64,000 bases of DNA from Macrophomina tecta (taxonomy: Eukaryota; Ascomycota; Dothideomycetes; Botryosphaeriales; Botryosphaeriaceae), in assembly GCA_024180945.1 (NCBI GenBank), contig JAKSGN010000038.1, positions 62,001 through 126,000 on the forward strand. The letters run 5' to 3'. The position numbers and the translations under genes are program-made. Numbering within the stretch: the first letter of the stretch is position 1; every line of letters starts with the position of its first letter. Below the pieces are notes generated by a model. The model worked only from the letters and a program-made list of their open reading frames with translations, ran no database searches and was not told the origin of the DNA. Positions 19,417-29,587 of this stretch are shown here, piece after piece.

Positions 19417-20477
19417 CTCCTGTAATGGAGCTCGTCGTCTTCGCTAAAATCCATGCCTAAGTAGCCGTCCAAGCAGACGATAGCATGCTCGCCCGGCTTT
19501 CGCAATACCTGCACCCACTTCTGCGAGGACTGCCAGGCACTGTCAAACTCCACCTCCCCCCAACCACTTGCACCTTTGCTCTTCCGCTTCAATCCGACTA
19601 CGGACATGTAGTCGTATAAGCACAAACCTTGCAGGAGCCTGCCCCGGTGCGGGTATGCCTCTACCAAGGAGATTCTCTGACCCGCCTCCTCCAAGAGGAC
19701 CGCCTCCTCCACGGGCTCACCCATGCTCTCCATCCCACTGACACGGCGCAGATGATTCCACCGCCGGAAGATGTGCCAATAGAGGGAACCCACATTCAAA
19801 AATGTCCAGGCCTTGTTGTTCGTGAACTCCGTCCGGTACCCCAATAGATGAGCGACGACCTCTACCTGCGACAACGGCCGCTCGGTGAAGATGCGGTTCG
19901 CAACCCTCATCAAGAACTGCCGCGTTTTGTTCTGACGGCCGTCGTCCCCATGAGCACCATCCACGGTATCTGCCTGGTTCTCCATCATTCCCGCACCTAG
20001 GGCTCGGAACACTTCCGACGCTGCCGCTACCCGTTTCCACACCGGGTCCTCAACCTTGGTCGCATAATTCGTCACATAGAAGACGATGGCCATCGTCTTG
20101 CGCTGGGTTCCAATGAACGAGATGTCATGGTTGTGCCGCAACCCTACCGCCATGGCCTTGTTCCATCGATTCACCATGCTGTGACTGCGCCGGATCTGCA
20201 GCACCCCCTCTTCCGTAAAGGAAGTCTTTTCCACCAATTTCCACGGCGCTTTAAACCGGCAGGGGTCGCGCTTCTTCCCCTGGCCCCGAATCGAATACTT
20301 CACGCATGTCGGGCTATGCGTGTGGATCTGGGTGGCACCGGCACAGAAGTTTGCCTCCTCATCGAATACGGCGGCGAAGCGTTCGCTGTTCTGCAGCATA
20401 GATGAAATGTCCGACGTCACGGACCTCTCCGCCCGAACCGCTGAGAAGGCCTCTTGGTCAAGATCCTGCATCAGTAA
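19417..20477 (-). CDS. Helitron Rep-helicase linker exon
   Basis: Region between the HUH and helicase domains. Recognisable Helitron segments: FDEEANFCAGATQIHTHSPT followed by CVKYSIRGQGKKRDPCRF, NKAMAVGLRHNHDISFIGT, YVTNYATKVEDPVW, VAHLLGYRTEF and LNVGSLYWHIF. It is bounded by an upstream intron (20478-20530) and a downstream intron (19322-19416). The open frame extends upstream to an ATG at 20501, but that stretch (MEFGPNTK) falls inside the predicted intron, which has donor GTGTGT, branch CCTAAC and acceptor AAAG. The exon start at 20477 is therefore inferred from splice signals and the phase-0 join FTE-LLMQDLDQ. Confidence 0.75.
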
Positions 20478-20530
20478 CTTTGTGTTAGGCCCAAACTCCA
20501 TCGGACGGGTGGGCTATACGACCAACACAC

Positions 20531-22644
20531 CTCGGTGAAGACACTGTCCACGTATTGGATGATCTGTTCCCGATAGGCGACTTGATCCCCCCCTCCCCAT
20601 CAACATCACTCAAGATGGAGCTCAGCCGCATATTGCCCTGAAGCCAGAGAAGACCATGCAGGTGGAGCGCCCCGCGCTCATTAGTCTCTACGGCCCCGAA
20701 ATACTGGCTGATGCGCCCGAACACCGACTCCTCTCCTACCTTCACATACTGCTCGAAAAACATGGAGATCTCCCTATGGAAGAATAGGGCGGAGCTGAGG
20801 GGATCGGAGATGGCCAGCCGTACCCGCTTGTGCGCCTCATCAAGGCTGGCCAGGAACGCCTCTGCTGCTTCCGGGTCGCGGCTTCGATACGCCGCCAAAC
20901 TCAGCTTAACTGGGTTGGTGATGTCGTTCGGATTGATCGTGAACCAGATGGCCGGGATGCCATACCGAATGATGAGGGACTTGATCTTCCGCCACATGCT
21001 TAAGCGATGCTCCCTCGACATTGGCTGACGAAAGCCGTAGAGTGATAGGCTCCTCAGCAGCTGATTGACCCCCGTATCGGTGGTTTTCCCAGCAACTTCC
21101 AGTTCGACTCGGGCCCTCTCCAACCTCTCCGCACTCAGCGACCGCACGATGCGCTCCACCTCCGGAAAGTTCTTCCTTTTCACGCTCACCATGCTGACAC
21201 CACGGTTTCTTGACCTAACTCCCATGTTGAACACGAGAAACGCAAACACATGGTGGGTCGCAAAGCGACCGCCATGACGCTGGAGCACGATTTCCGCCCA
21301 GGTTTCCAGGCTCATGTTTCGCGATGACACGAGATTCCGCGCGGTGGCCTCCGTATCAGGAATCACATCCTCACCGCCCGCCACCTCCGCGATGCACTCC
21401 TCCGCCTGGCGCGGGCCTCCATTACCGAGCGGGAACAGTGTCGGAAACGTCTTCGCAAAGAACCTCGGATCGAAGGTATCGGCGAACTCATCGCCCCGCG
21501 AGACAAGAATATAAGGCTCGGAACCGCGCCCACGTCGCACCTGGGCCGATGCCGCCCCGGTGCTCCCCCCAGCTGTATCTTCGCCAAGCGCATCACAAGC
21601 ATACCGCAGCTTCTCCTCGTCCGCAACATCCGGTCCAGCATCGAGGGCAAACATGCCAGACGAGCTGATCTCATGAATCGGGACGGTGACACTGTCCGGC
21701 TCCGCCTCGTCGACTCCACCTTCACCATTTGCACTCTCTGGATCCTCCTCCTCCCCCACAACATTCTGCCCCTGGCCGAGCGTTGCGAGCACCTCTCGGA
21801 TATCCACGGGCCCTTCATCCTCCAGACCGCGCTCAGTGCGAGGGACAACATGTCCTGTTCGCGCCTTCTCCCACGCCGACGGCTCGTTCCGTTCCAATCG
21901 GGCATAGACTTGAGAAGGCACCCCGTGCGAGGGCGTCTCCCAGCTGTCCATTTCCGCTGCGTCGATCTCAATGTTGGCATATAGGGGATTATGCCTCTTC
22001 AGCCACACCGGAGCCTTCTCCACGACACGCCGTCGGACCGACAGAAGCGCCGCAAGATCACTCGGTGCCGGTTCCTCCGACCCCTGCCAGGCTACGTGGA
22101 TCTCGTCCATGAGCTTCAACAGCGGGTGAGGGAGCACGTTCGTAGCCAACTCCTGCACGTTGTTCGGGAACACCGTGATGTGCCCCTTGACATGTCTCGG
22201 GTATCGGACACTCTGCCTGCCCCCCTCGGCGATGCTATACTTGGTGATGAACCCATAGCAAGAGTTCAGCGCGATGAGCTTCTCTTCGACAGGACTAAGG
22301 CCCTTCAACTCCTCAGGAAACATGTGCTCGCACCCCAGGCGGCAATGGACTTGCGCCGCCCGCGACAAAGCACCTCTTCTCAGGTGTCTCGCGCAGTCTG
22401 AACAGCTCGGAACCTTCCTCCCCACGGCGAAACATCTACCGCACTGGAAGGGCGACCCATCGCGCTTCCGGATGGCACTTGCCGCCCACCGCTCCCAGTC
22501 GATCACCTCTAGCTCGGCCTCGGAAAACTTGCGATAGCAAATCATGCAGGTGCGTATCGGCAGAGTTCCCACGTCGTGGAAGGCTTTGTAGAACTCCTGG
22601 ACGGTGGACACCTTCCTGGCCTGAGAGATAGGAGCACACCATGC
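20531..22644 (-). CDS. Helitron Rep domain (HUH nuclease), with frame slip
   Basis: Begins directly after the TAG at 22645-22647 in the same frame as the upstream repeat exon; no ATG lies near, so it is the continuation of one reading frame. N-terminal part: a Cys-rich cluster (CMIC, CGRC, CSDCARH) like the region found before fungal Helitron Reps. Then the Helitron_like_N domain with MWRKIKSLIIRYGIPAIWFT and the HUH motif in ISQYFGAVETNERGALHLHG. The frame is lost at a C7 run (20587-20593 on the plus strand); adding one base restores DQVAYREQIIQYVDSVFTE before the intron donor at 20530. The conserved Rep tyrosines would lie in this terminal stretch. Function: nicking and strand transfer at Helitron ends. 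Confidence 0.82.
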
Positions 22645-23874
22645 CTAGCCCTGAGACAGACGCTCTTTCTCGGCGAACTCTTCATCCAGACTGCGTAGAA
22701 CGCTGGCAAGGTCTTCCTTCCTCTCTTCATCACTTCTCTCCCGCCGGACTACGGTTCTGACACGCTTGGGTTGCGGCTGATCGCTACTGCTAGGGGCCGG
22801 TCTTTTCCCCTGCCCCACGCGGCTACTTGACACCGCCCTGGCTTCCTCATAAGCGCTCTGAGCCACCTCCAACGGTTCCGCTGACGTGCGAATTCCCAAA
22901 CCCGCGCGAGCCACATTCTGCCGATTGGCCCCATCCAAGTGGCCGAAATGCTCAGGCAGAGCTTCACCACTCTCTCCCGGCCTGTTCCTCTGTAGTGCGC
23001 TACGGCTCGATTCCGCAACAGGAACTCCCTCTGCCACACCCCTCGCGGCATCGGCAACCACCTCGCCCGATGAACCACCTCTCACCCTTCGAGTCTCCGC
23101 TCGGCGAGAACTCCTATCAGCCCTAGCTCCCTTATAAGCGCTCTGAGCAGCTTGGAACAACTCCGCTGACGTGCGAATGCCTAAACTTGCGCGAGCCACA
23201 TTCTGCTGATTGGCCTTATCCAAGTGGCGGAAATGCTCAACCAAGCTCTCATTACCCTCTGCTGGCCTCTTCCCCTGTAATACGCCGCGGCTCGGCTCCA
23301 CCGCAGGGCCTTCTTCTGCCACACTTCTCACGACATTGGTAACCACCTCGCCCGATGAACCCCCTGTCACCCTTCGAGTCTCCGCTCGGCGAGCGCTCCT
23401 CTCTACCCAGGCCTCGTCGTAACCCCTCTGAGCGGCCTGGAATATGTCTGCCGACGTGCGAAACCTCAAACCCGCGCGAGCCAGATTTTGCTGATTGCAC
23501 ATGTCTAAGCGGTGGAAATGCTCAGACAGACTCCCGCGACTACTTTCCGTCCCTGCATTTCCCTCTACACCCGCCTCTTCACGCCCTACTCGCCACCTCC
23601 CAAGTACGCCTGCAGATGTGTCAACTCCAACGTCCGCATCGGCGCGGCCGGTAACTTCAGTCGGAGCACTATCCCCTCTACTCGTCCGTGGAGCTCTTTG
23701 CACACTAGCCGCCTCGTACTCCCGCCGAAACTCCTCTAAGATGTCCGCCGACGTGCGGATTCCCAATCCGGCGAACTCTACGTTCCGCCGGTTACGCACA
23801 TCATAGCTGTGGAACAGCGGAGGCGGAGCCTCTGAAACTCGGCCATCTCCGCTCAAAGATCTCGATGCTTCCAT
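22645..23874 (-). CDS. Helitron N-terminal repeat region
   Basis: 409 codons from the ATG at 23874 to a TAG at 22645. It consists mainly of four copies of a roughly 95-residue unit whose core reads NQQNVARASLGIRTSAELFQ (variants NRRNVEFAGLGIRTSADIL, NQQNLARAGLRFRTSADIF, NRQNVARAGLGIRTSAEPL). Between cores are Arg/Ser/Gly-rich linkers (SSRRAETRRV, GGSSGEVV). The C-terminus is basic then acidic (PKRVRTVVRRERSDEERKED). I do not recognise the repeat. The end is in frame with the Rep exon, so it is either the N-terminus of the Rep-helicase interrupted by one stop, or a separate upstream protein ending at that stop. Confidence 0.65.
   Translation of the reverse strand: MEASRSLSGDGRVSEAPPPLFHSYDVRNRRNVEFAGLGIRTSADILEEFRREYEAASVQRAPRTSRGDSAPTEVTGRADADVGVDTSAGVLGRWRVGREEAGVEGNAGTESSRGSLSEHFHRLDMCNQQNLARAGLRFRTSADIFQAAQRGYDEAWVERSARRAETRRVTGGSSGEVVTNVVRSVAEEGPAVEPSRGVLQGKRPAEGNESLVEHFRHLDKANQQNVARASLGIRTSAELFQAAQSAYKGARADRSSRRAETRRVRGGSSGEVVADAARGVAEGVPVAESSRSALQRNRPGESGEALPEHFGHLDGANRQNVARAGLGIRTSAEPLEVAQSAYEEARAVSSSRVGQGKRPAPSSSDQPQPKRVRTVVRRERSDEERKEDLASVLRSLDEEFAEKERLSQG
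22849..23740 (-). repeat. tandem coding repeat, period about 285 bp
   Basis: Matching boundaries GCTCTGAGC-like sequences occur near 22855, 23140 and 23425, with a more diverged fourth copy near 23730. The copies keep phase, so the repeat number can vary without breaking the frame. Confidence 0.75.
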
Positions 23875-24365
23875 TCTGTTCGTACTCGTGGCCTTCGCGA
23901 TCCGTATTCTGCCCCGCTTTAGAGAGCATCACCTCCAACCTCTATCACCAACTTCTAAAATACAGCCTACCCTCCCTTCTCCCCCCTCGCCAAGCTACAA
24001 CCCCATGTACCCTTCCTCCGACTCCACCCACATCACAATCGCCTCTCGTGACATATTGTCAAACTTGTGGCGCCTTCATCTCCTACTCCTGTGTCCTATC
24101 CTACAGGGATTTATAACCTAAAGAGGCCGAGATCTGTCAAGACAAGAAGTTTTTCTTATTCCGCCTCATCCATGCGTCTTACTTACCGTTTCAGCCTCCG
24201 TTCCCTATTCCCTCGCCTCATTCCTTCCTCTCATCTATACAAGCACTGGATTGCACATTCTTTGCAAGTCAGACTCATCCGTTTCCTTAAACCCGTAACT
24301 ACTCTTTCGTACTACTCAACTACACACTGGCCCTCCGCAGACCCGTCTTGCACTACACGGAAAAC
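23875..24365. promoter_or_regulatory. divergent promoter region between the Helitron gene and the 24.4-kb gene
   Basis: About 490 bases between two ATGs facing away from each other. Pyrimidine-rich (CCTCC, TTCCTC) tracts near both starts are typical of fungal 5' UTRs. No clear TATA box. No Helitron 5' terminus could be fixed here. Confidence 0.45.
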
Positions 24366-25729
24366 ATGTCTCAGCACCCAGTAATCGCTCGCGCTCAAGC
24401 ACCGACCCCTCGCAAGCCACTCGATAATCAAAAGAATGTTGGCGGCGATATGTCTATGATGTTTTTCGTCCACTCCCGTGAACCAAAGCGATTCGCCCGC
24501 CCGGACCAGCACCATATTAAAGGCCTGAACACCGAGTGCATCGCAAGAGTCGCCCTGCCTCCACCAAGCTGGATCACCGCCCTAGAATACGCCTCTCTCC
24601 GCTCCAACCCCGAAAACGGCCCCTCCAACTGCGCTTTCTTCAGCCTTAACATGGCCTTCTACTCCCAGCCCATCCCACCCGAATGGGAGCAGACATGGTT
24701 CTTCATGTACGGCCGTGTTCACCCGTATGCACTCACCTGGGAAATGGAGCAGGACGAAGAGCGTGACGCCGGCGAGGCTCCCCAGGACTACTGCATTCCA
24801 GCAATCATCGTCCGCGACCAAACCTACCAACCGTGAGTCCCCCTCACACCGTAACCATGCCTAAAACCGTCTCCCTCCATCTAACTGGCATCATACATAG
24901 CATTACTATAGTGGACGATTTTCCCGTCGTGCCTCCAATCGTCAGCTTCGCTGGGCCCATCCTCGGCTCTGGTCTCACTCTTCTCCGCGACCAGTCCACA
25001 TCGGGACTGGACGACACCCAGCGGAAATGCTGCGGCTTCGTACAACTGTCCACCTACATCGCCCCCGGCAACCCAGACAAGACTCCTTTTAAGGGCTTCC
25101 ACCCTTTCCAAGTCTTTGTCATCTTTCCCATCTACGCAAATTCTTGGACATCCCTCTGCAAGCGAATGGCAGACCGATCCCACACACAATTCCAGCCCAA
25201 TACCCTCTTCACCGGTACAGGAGAGGTGGCCGGCTTTCTCAATCACCGCATCATGGTCCATCCACCGCAACTGACGCGAGACTGCGTCTTCATTGTCGTT
25301 CCAGATACTTGGCACTTTTATGATAAAGCAGCACTAGAATCCGTACCGCTCTCGACGTCCCCAGACACCACCGTAAAGCAGCCATCCACCAACCCTCTCA
25401 CGTTCAACCGATCAAGCTTTATGTCCCCATCAAAGCGGGCAGCTCTAACGCCTAAGCGACGCGATCCGTCCCCGGACTCGCCCAGCCCCATCACCCCCTC
25501 AAAGAAACAGCGCTCCTCTCCACCTACCGAAGATTCCACCCAGGGTTCAGATAGCACGCCCACCACAATCCATGTTTCTCGCACCAATGCGACTGCAGGG
25601 TACATATCTCCCTACCCCCCTACGCCTCCGACCGCTTCCACCACCACAGAGTCTACCCTGGCATTGAATGGCAAAGACCGACCCCACCGCAACCGCCATC
25701 CTCCTAAGAAATATCTAGAAGTCGACTAA
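24366..25729 (+). CDS. hypothetical protein, one intron, next to the Helitron
   Basis: Two open stretches join through a 68-base intron at 24833-24900 (donor GTGAGT, branch CTAAC, acceptor CATAG), giving 467 + 829 = 1296 bases, 431 aa. The upstream frame extends past the ATG at 24366 but this is the first good start (MSQHPVIARAQAPTPRKPLD). Residues about 20-320 look like a folded globular region with beta-rich segments (FFMYGRVHPYALTWEM, VQLSTYIAPGNP, FHPFQVFVIFPIYANSW, FTGTGEVAGFLNHRIM, CVFIVVPDTWHFYDKA); the GxVxGFL stretch is reminiscent of an OB fold, a guess. The last 110 residues are Ser/Pro/Thr-rich with basic clusters (SKRAALTPKRR, PSKKQRS) that could be nuclear signals. I do not recognise the family. 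Its divergent position suggests, but does not prove, that it belongs to the Helitron or was captured by it. Confidence 0.65.
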
Positions 25730-26244
25730 CCATCTCACCAACTGATTCCGTAGTAAGAAAACTCTAAACTGCCACTTCTAGCGCAATCATCACACCGTAC
25801 TTATCCAGTAACTGAAGCTCTTCTACCATGATTTTGTCTCCTCCACGAAAAATCTTTGCACCACTGGGCAATATATAGTTATCTATTTGTATCCTAAATT
25901 CTACCTATCAATTAGCCTTACTATTAAAAATACCATCCTATACAATGCAAAGTTCAAACACAGACGCGTAATCATGAGACACTATATGACACCACTGAAT
26001 GAGGCGGAAAAAGCAATTCCTCTCAGCAATCCGATACCCTTGACACGCGTACCTCATGTCTGACAAAAAGCAATCAACGAGGTCTCGGTCACGGATCCCA
26101 TACAACAAATGCCTGAGATCTCGCCCATCACACTTATCTATTAACACCCTATTAAGACCCGCTCCCGCTCCTATCACACTACGTCCTCTCCATCTCTAAC
26201 AAAATCTAAGCAACACCTTAACAAGCTAAACATTACTTCGAATC
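25730..26244. other. intergenic, no gene supported
   Basis: 3' flank of the 24.4-kb gene and promoter side of the MYND-like gene. A 79-codon minus-strand frame (25938-26177) starts at GTG and shows no recognisable motif. Confidence 0.4.
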
Positions 26245-26853
26245 ATGTCTACCCGTCCGGTTCGCTTCGAATTCCACTGCGAACTCCCTCCCCTACAGCT
26301 CAACTTCATACACCATCTTCCACACAATCTCCTCACCGCGGATACTCCCGCCGCCCAAGATGATCCCCACTACACAGAAAGCTTCGCAAATGTAGTACAG
26401 CGGGTCATCAAAGACCATGAAGCAGCCTTCCCCCCAGAATCCAGTCCTCTATGCGAAATTTGTGGCCAACACACTACCAAAATGCTCTACACCCCTATTT
26501 CTTGGCTTCACAACATCGACGATCCCTTCGTTTTTGTATCGGTTAGCCCGATGTGTGGCAGAAGCAAATGCGAAATCCAGACACGACAGGAGATGCGCGA
26601 CATGATGGACACGATCATACTAGACATCAAATCCGAAGGCCTTTCGGTGCTGAGGGCTCCTATGGAAATCATGCCTTGTAAAATCTATGGGAAGACGGAA
26701 GCCACCAGGAGATGTGGGCGATGTCAGCATGTGGCATACTGCGGAAAGGAGCACCAAAAGAAAGATTGGAAACTGCACAAGCAGATTTGTACTCTAAACC
26801 CTCCACAGCACCGCCTGCAGGACAATTGCACTAAGCCAATCGGAGCAGGATGA
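26245..26853 (+). CDS. MYND-type zinc-finger-like protein
   Basis: 202-aa frame from an ATG at 26245. The C-terminal end (about residues 148-185) has the MYND layout CKIYGKTEATRRCGRCQHVA followed by YCGKEHQKKDWKLHKQIC. Compared with the family pattern, the second Cys of the first pair is absent (Tyr in CKIY) and the Cys of the usual CQ dipeptide is His (EHQ), so metal binding may be weakened or use different ligands. The middle part has a further Cys set (CEIC and MCGRSKCEI) that could form a second small zinc site. MYND domains usually bind proline-rich peptides. No intron is needed. Function unknown; same strand as the preceding gene, with 515 bases between. Confidence 0.65.
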   Translation: MSTRPVRFEFHCELPPLQLNFIHHLPHNLLTADTPAAQDDPHYTESFANVVQRVIKDHEAAFPPESSPLCEICGQHTTKMLYTPISWLHNIDDPFVFVSVSPMCGRSKCEIQTRQEMRDMMDTIILDIKSEGLSVLRAPMEIMPCKIYGKTEATRRCGRCQHVAYCGKEHQKKDWKLHKQICTLNPPQHRLQDNCTKPIGAG

Positions 26854-27181
26854 AGCTTGGTCGCGAGAATTTCGCAGTGGGATACTAACATCTAGCTTTA
26901 CAATACCCATGCCAACAATAATAAGCCTTTTCTAGTCTTCCGAAACTTCGTTCCTCAAGGCTCCTTGGGCGAACCGCAGCTGCGGTTTGCGTCTCCTCCT
27001 GTACGAGTGATTGTAGCTAAGCGATGTGGTGTGATATAAGGAGACCTTGAAACACGTGATATCCAACATAAATACACGTGATTGATCTAACAGCAGGCTA
27101 CAGACTATTCAAAGGAATGTGCTACTGGGTAGTATACATTAAGAGATAACAAAAGATATACCGGGAGAGAAGTAACGAGTC
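26854..27181. other. intergenic with a 16-bp palindrome
   Basis: Contains the perfect palindrome AACCGCAGCTGCGGTT at 26972-26987 and the motif CACGTGATATCCAACA near 27053, which resembles the Copia LTR edge seen at 59078-59096, but no second LTR boundary is visible. No gene. Confidence 0.4.
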
Positions 27182-27520
27182 CTAGCTCAGGAGGAGATAC
27201 GGCATGACTCCTTTGCATTGAGCTGATCCTGTTGGGTGATCTTGATTGCAGTCTACGCACTTAGAGGAAGGGGGTGGGGGGGTGCTGGTGTCTGGATTGT
27301 AGTTCTTCTTGCCGTGCTCTGCTGAACAGTGTGCACACCTTTCCTTCTCTTCACAGTTCCACGCTAGATGTCCAAACTGTAGGCACCGGTAGCACCTCTT
27401 CTTTTCCATCCGGTAGGGCTCGACACGGTTGGTGTAGCTATGGCCGAAGATAAGCCCATTTTGGATTGCCCTCTGGGCCGCGTCTTGAGAGCTGAACTGG
27501 ATGCCTAAGGCAGGAAATCA
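27182..27520 (-). pseudogene. LINE (Tad-like) ORF1 zinc-knuckle fragment
   Basis: The minus strand reads FSSQDAAQRAIQNGLIFGHS, then YTNRVEPYRMEKKRCYRCLQ and FGHLAWNCEEKERCAHCSAEHGKK, then CVDCNQDHPTGSAQC, ending at a stop at 27182. Three CCHC-like knuckles with the HPTGS..C ending are typical of ORF1 of fungal non-LTR retrotransposons. The third Cys of the second knuckle is Tyr (KKNY). No reverse transcriptase follows within the window, and upstream the homology fades into RIP-altered DNA (EAAIREVG is still readable near 27630). Confidence 0.7.
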
Positions 27521-29054
27521 TACAATTGTATCTATATACAAGTTGCAGTAGGGTTCGACGTGCCTATAACCTCCAGTCTCCCAAAGGTCTATCTAGGCCC
27601 CTACCTTAGTTTTTAGCCGACTTCTCTTATTGCGGCCTCCACAGTCAGGGCCGGGCTAAATCCCTCCTACTTAAGTAATCCCTATTTGCTCCTTAAGCAT
27701 ACATCGCCGGCGTTCTATTCTAAAATCTTCTATTTATTCTATTCTCGTTTGCTTTAGTATTATATTTAGAGGCGAATAGTCCCGTCTCTACGTATACCGA
27801 TACGCGTATTCGTTCTCTCGAGCCACGCAGCAGTCTCTTCGGCCAGGACGTAATCCTACCTACTATCTAGGTATACCGAGGGTTAGAGCCTAGTAAAGGA
27901 ATAAGGTCCTCGGAGCTAGTAATAGCTACTACGCACTACGCCCCGCGGGAAGCCTAGATATTATATAGGGGCGTAATATCCTATACTTACTAGGTCCCCG
28001 TTTTATGTTACCTATAAGGGTCTCTCTATAACAGGCCGGCCGTGTCTTATAGAAGAAGTAACGAACTAGATCTTACGCTAGGCGACCTACTCTACTTATT
28101 TCTACTAACTAAGCTTATATTCCCTTCTATCCTAAGCTGGCCTATATCTAACGGGTTAAGTCTCTACGCGACTAGTCTATAATTCCTTAAGAGCCTCCCC
28201 TTACCGCTAGCCTATATTATCGTCGTAGGTTACGTATACTACGCCTATTAAGGCCCTCTAGTAAGTCGCCTAGACGCCCGCTTAATAGATTCGTTAAGCG
28301 TCGTTAAAGCTAGCCTATATTTTTCTTCCCTAGAGCTTGCCCGTGTTTCCGTCTCGCCGAGCCGACCGGTCGCATCGTACTAGGTTACGAGTACCACGCC
28401 TATTAAGACCCTCCGCTAAGTCTTCTATATACGCTCCGAATTGGCTCTCTCGAAGAGGCTTTAACGAGTTCTTAAGGTCGAGCCTTAATAAGGTCTTCGC
28501 GGTTAGAGGCTCTAAGGCCTTAATAGATTTCGTACGAAGGGTCTATAACACGTTAGCCTTAATAAGTTCTTAGAAAAGAGGTTTCCCTACGCCCTCGCCG
28601 TATTCTTAGCGATCTTAGAGCCGGTATAAGCCTAAGCGTATCCTATCGTACGCCTAGGGCGCGTCTATATCGGCTGGCTAGATAGGGCTAGCGTCGGGCC
28701 TAGCTGCGAGCTAGGTAGTTGTACGTTAAATGATTTTCGTATCCTAGTTTCCCTCGATAAGCCTCCTTAAATGGATAGTCGCGATGCCTAAGCGTAGGCA
28801 GTAGGCGATGCGGTTATAGTATACGGTCGGCGCGTCGATAAAAAAATTTTATCGCGTCGAAGCCGCACCCCAACAGCCTATAATAGCGTATTATAGGCTA
28901 CCATCCATTACCTCTATACTCGGCTATCTATTAGAGACGCTCCTCTAATAAATATTACTAGCCGCGGCGATAAGGACGCGTAGGTCTTAAGGTAGTTATC
29001 TAGTACTACTTACTTAGCTCTTTCTTTTCTTATATAAGAGCCTCTCCCTCCCCG
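27521..29054. other. RIP-altered AT-shifted DNA, probably the rest of a LINE ORF1 plus unassigned repeat
   Basis: CpA-poor, TpA-rich sequence with no frame longer than 80 codons. A degenerate direct repeat can be seen (around 28205-28300 and 28370-28440, sharing GTTACG..TAC.ACGCCTATTAAG.CCCTC). Two adjacent hairpins are at 28836-28899. Confidence 0.4.
28836..28899. repeat. two adjacent perfect hairpins
   Basis: CGATAAAA-AAA-TTTTATCG at 28836-28854, flanked by CGCGTCGA direct repeats, and AGCCTATAATA-GCG-TATTATAGGCT at 28875-28899 (11-bp arms). Function unknown; could be the edge of an unrecognised element. Confidence 0.55.
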
Positions 29055-29059
29055 TCTAC

Positions 29060-29496
29060 TGTTACGGCACAGCCTTCACGGGAGTATAGGAAGGAAGGTG
29101 GGGGAGCCTTAGAAGAGACCCCACCTAGAAAGATCGTATTACGTGGCTTAGCACGTGACCCTTCCCTATAGACCTACATGTCGCCCTCAAGAGCCTGGGC
29201 TACATAGAGCAACAGTCGCCTAGTATAGCCACGGCGATATCTAGTAATACTAGATTGTAGACACTTTCCTACCTGTATATAAACCACACTCCTTAGATAG
29301 CTTTGACCTTCGTGGTTAACTTTAACAATAGAATTTGGACTCTATTGGTAACACGGCCTTCGCACGCAGTGCTTAGTCTTATTACGTGTTCGACTTGCTC
29401 TTACCCTCTTCTTGTACCTACTTAAGGAAACCCCCTCGATAGGTTTTCTCCCTCTTTGGTGTTTGGATTCTTAGAGGCAGAGGCCCGCTCGTTATA
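29060..29496 (+). repeat. gypsy-1 5' LTR
   Basis: 437 bp, begins TGTTACGGCACAGCC and ends CTCGTTATA (a canonical ..CA end changed to TA). It keeps many CA and TG dinucleotides that are TA in the 3' copy. The bases just after the LTR, CTTTGACTACTAT, are shared in form with gypsy-2 and gypsy-3 and probably contain the primer site; I could not match them to a tRNA. Confidence 0.9.
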
Positions 29497-29587
29497 CTTT
29501 GACTACTATCCTTGCAAGGAGAGGAAGGCTCTGAGATTAAGTCTTATCGGGTAAGGTATTACCCCCTAACGAGTTTAGGAAACAGCA

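Larger units (their letters stand above)
16919..23874 (-). mobile_element. Helitron (Rep-helicase rolling-circle transposon), coding span
   Basis: The minus strand encodes, in order, an N-terminal repeat region, a Cys-rich region, an HUH Rep domain, the Rep-helicase linker and a Pif1-like helicase, which is the Helitron arrangement. The coordinates cover coding sequence only; the 5' TC and 3' CTRR ends were not located. Lesions: one in-frame TAG (22645-22647), one missing G in a G tract (20587-20593) and a frame break near 17050. Base composition is GC-rich and free of RIP damage, so the copy is low in number or recent. Confidence 0.88.

Noticed and set aside
20490..20501. ATG at 20501 as start of a separate Helitron gene
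   Set aside because: It lies inside a well-formed 53-base intron whose removal joins the Rep and linker exons in phase.
21363..21980. Long minus-strand frame (205 codons) and several plus-strand frames over the Helitron
   Set aside because: Shadows of the GC-rich Rep and helicase exons; no motifs of their own.
25938..26177. 79-codon minus-strand frame
   Set aside because: Starts with GTG, no motif, lies in the spacer between two plus-strand genes.
27030..27070. Possible solo Copia LTR (CACGTGATATCCAACA)
   Set aside because: Resembles one LTR edge, but no matching TGTTGG boundary or target duplication was found.
28337..28573. 78-codon plus-strand frame in the RIP tract
   Set aside because: Arg/Leu/Ser-rich translation of degenerate repeat DNA with no family resemblance.
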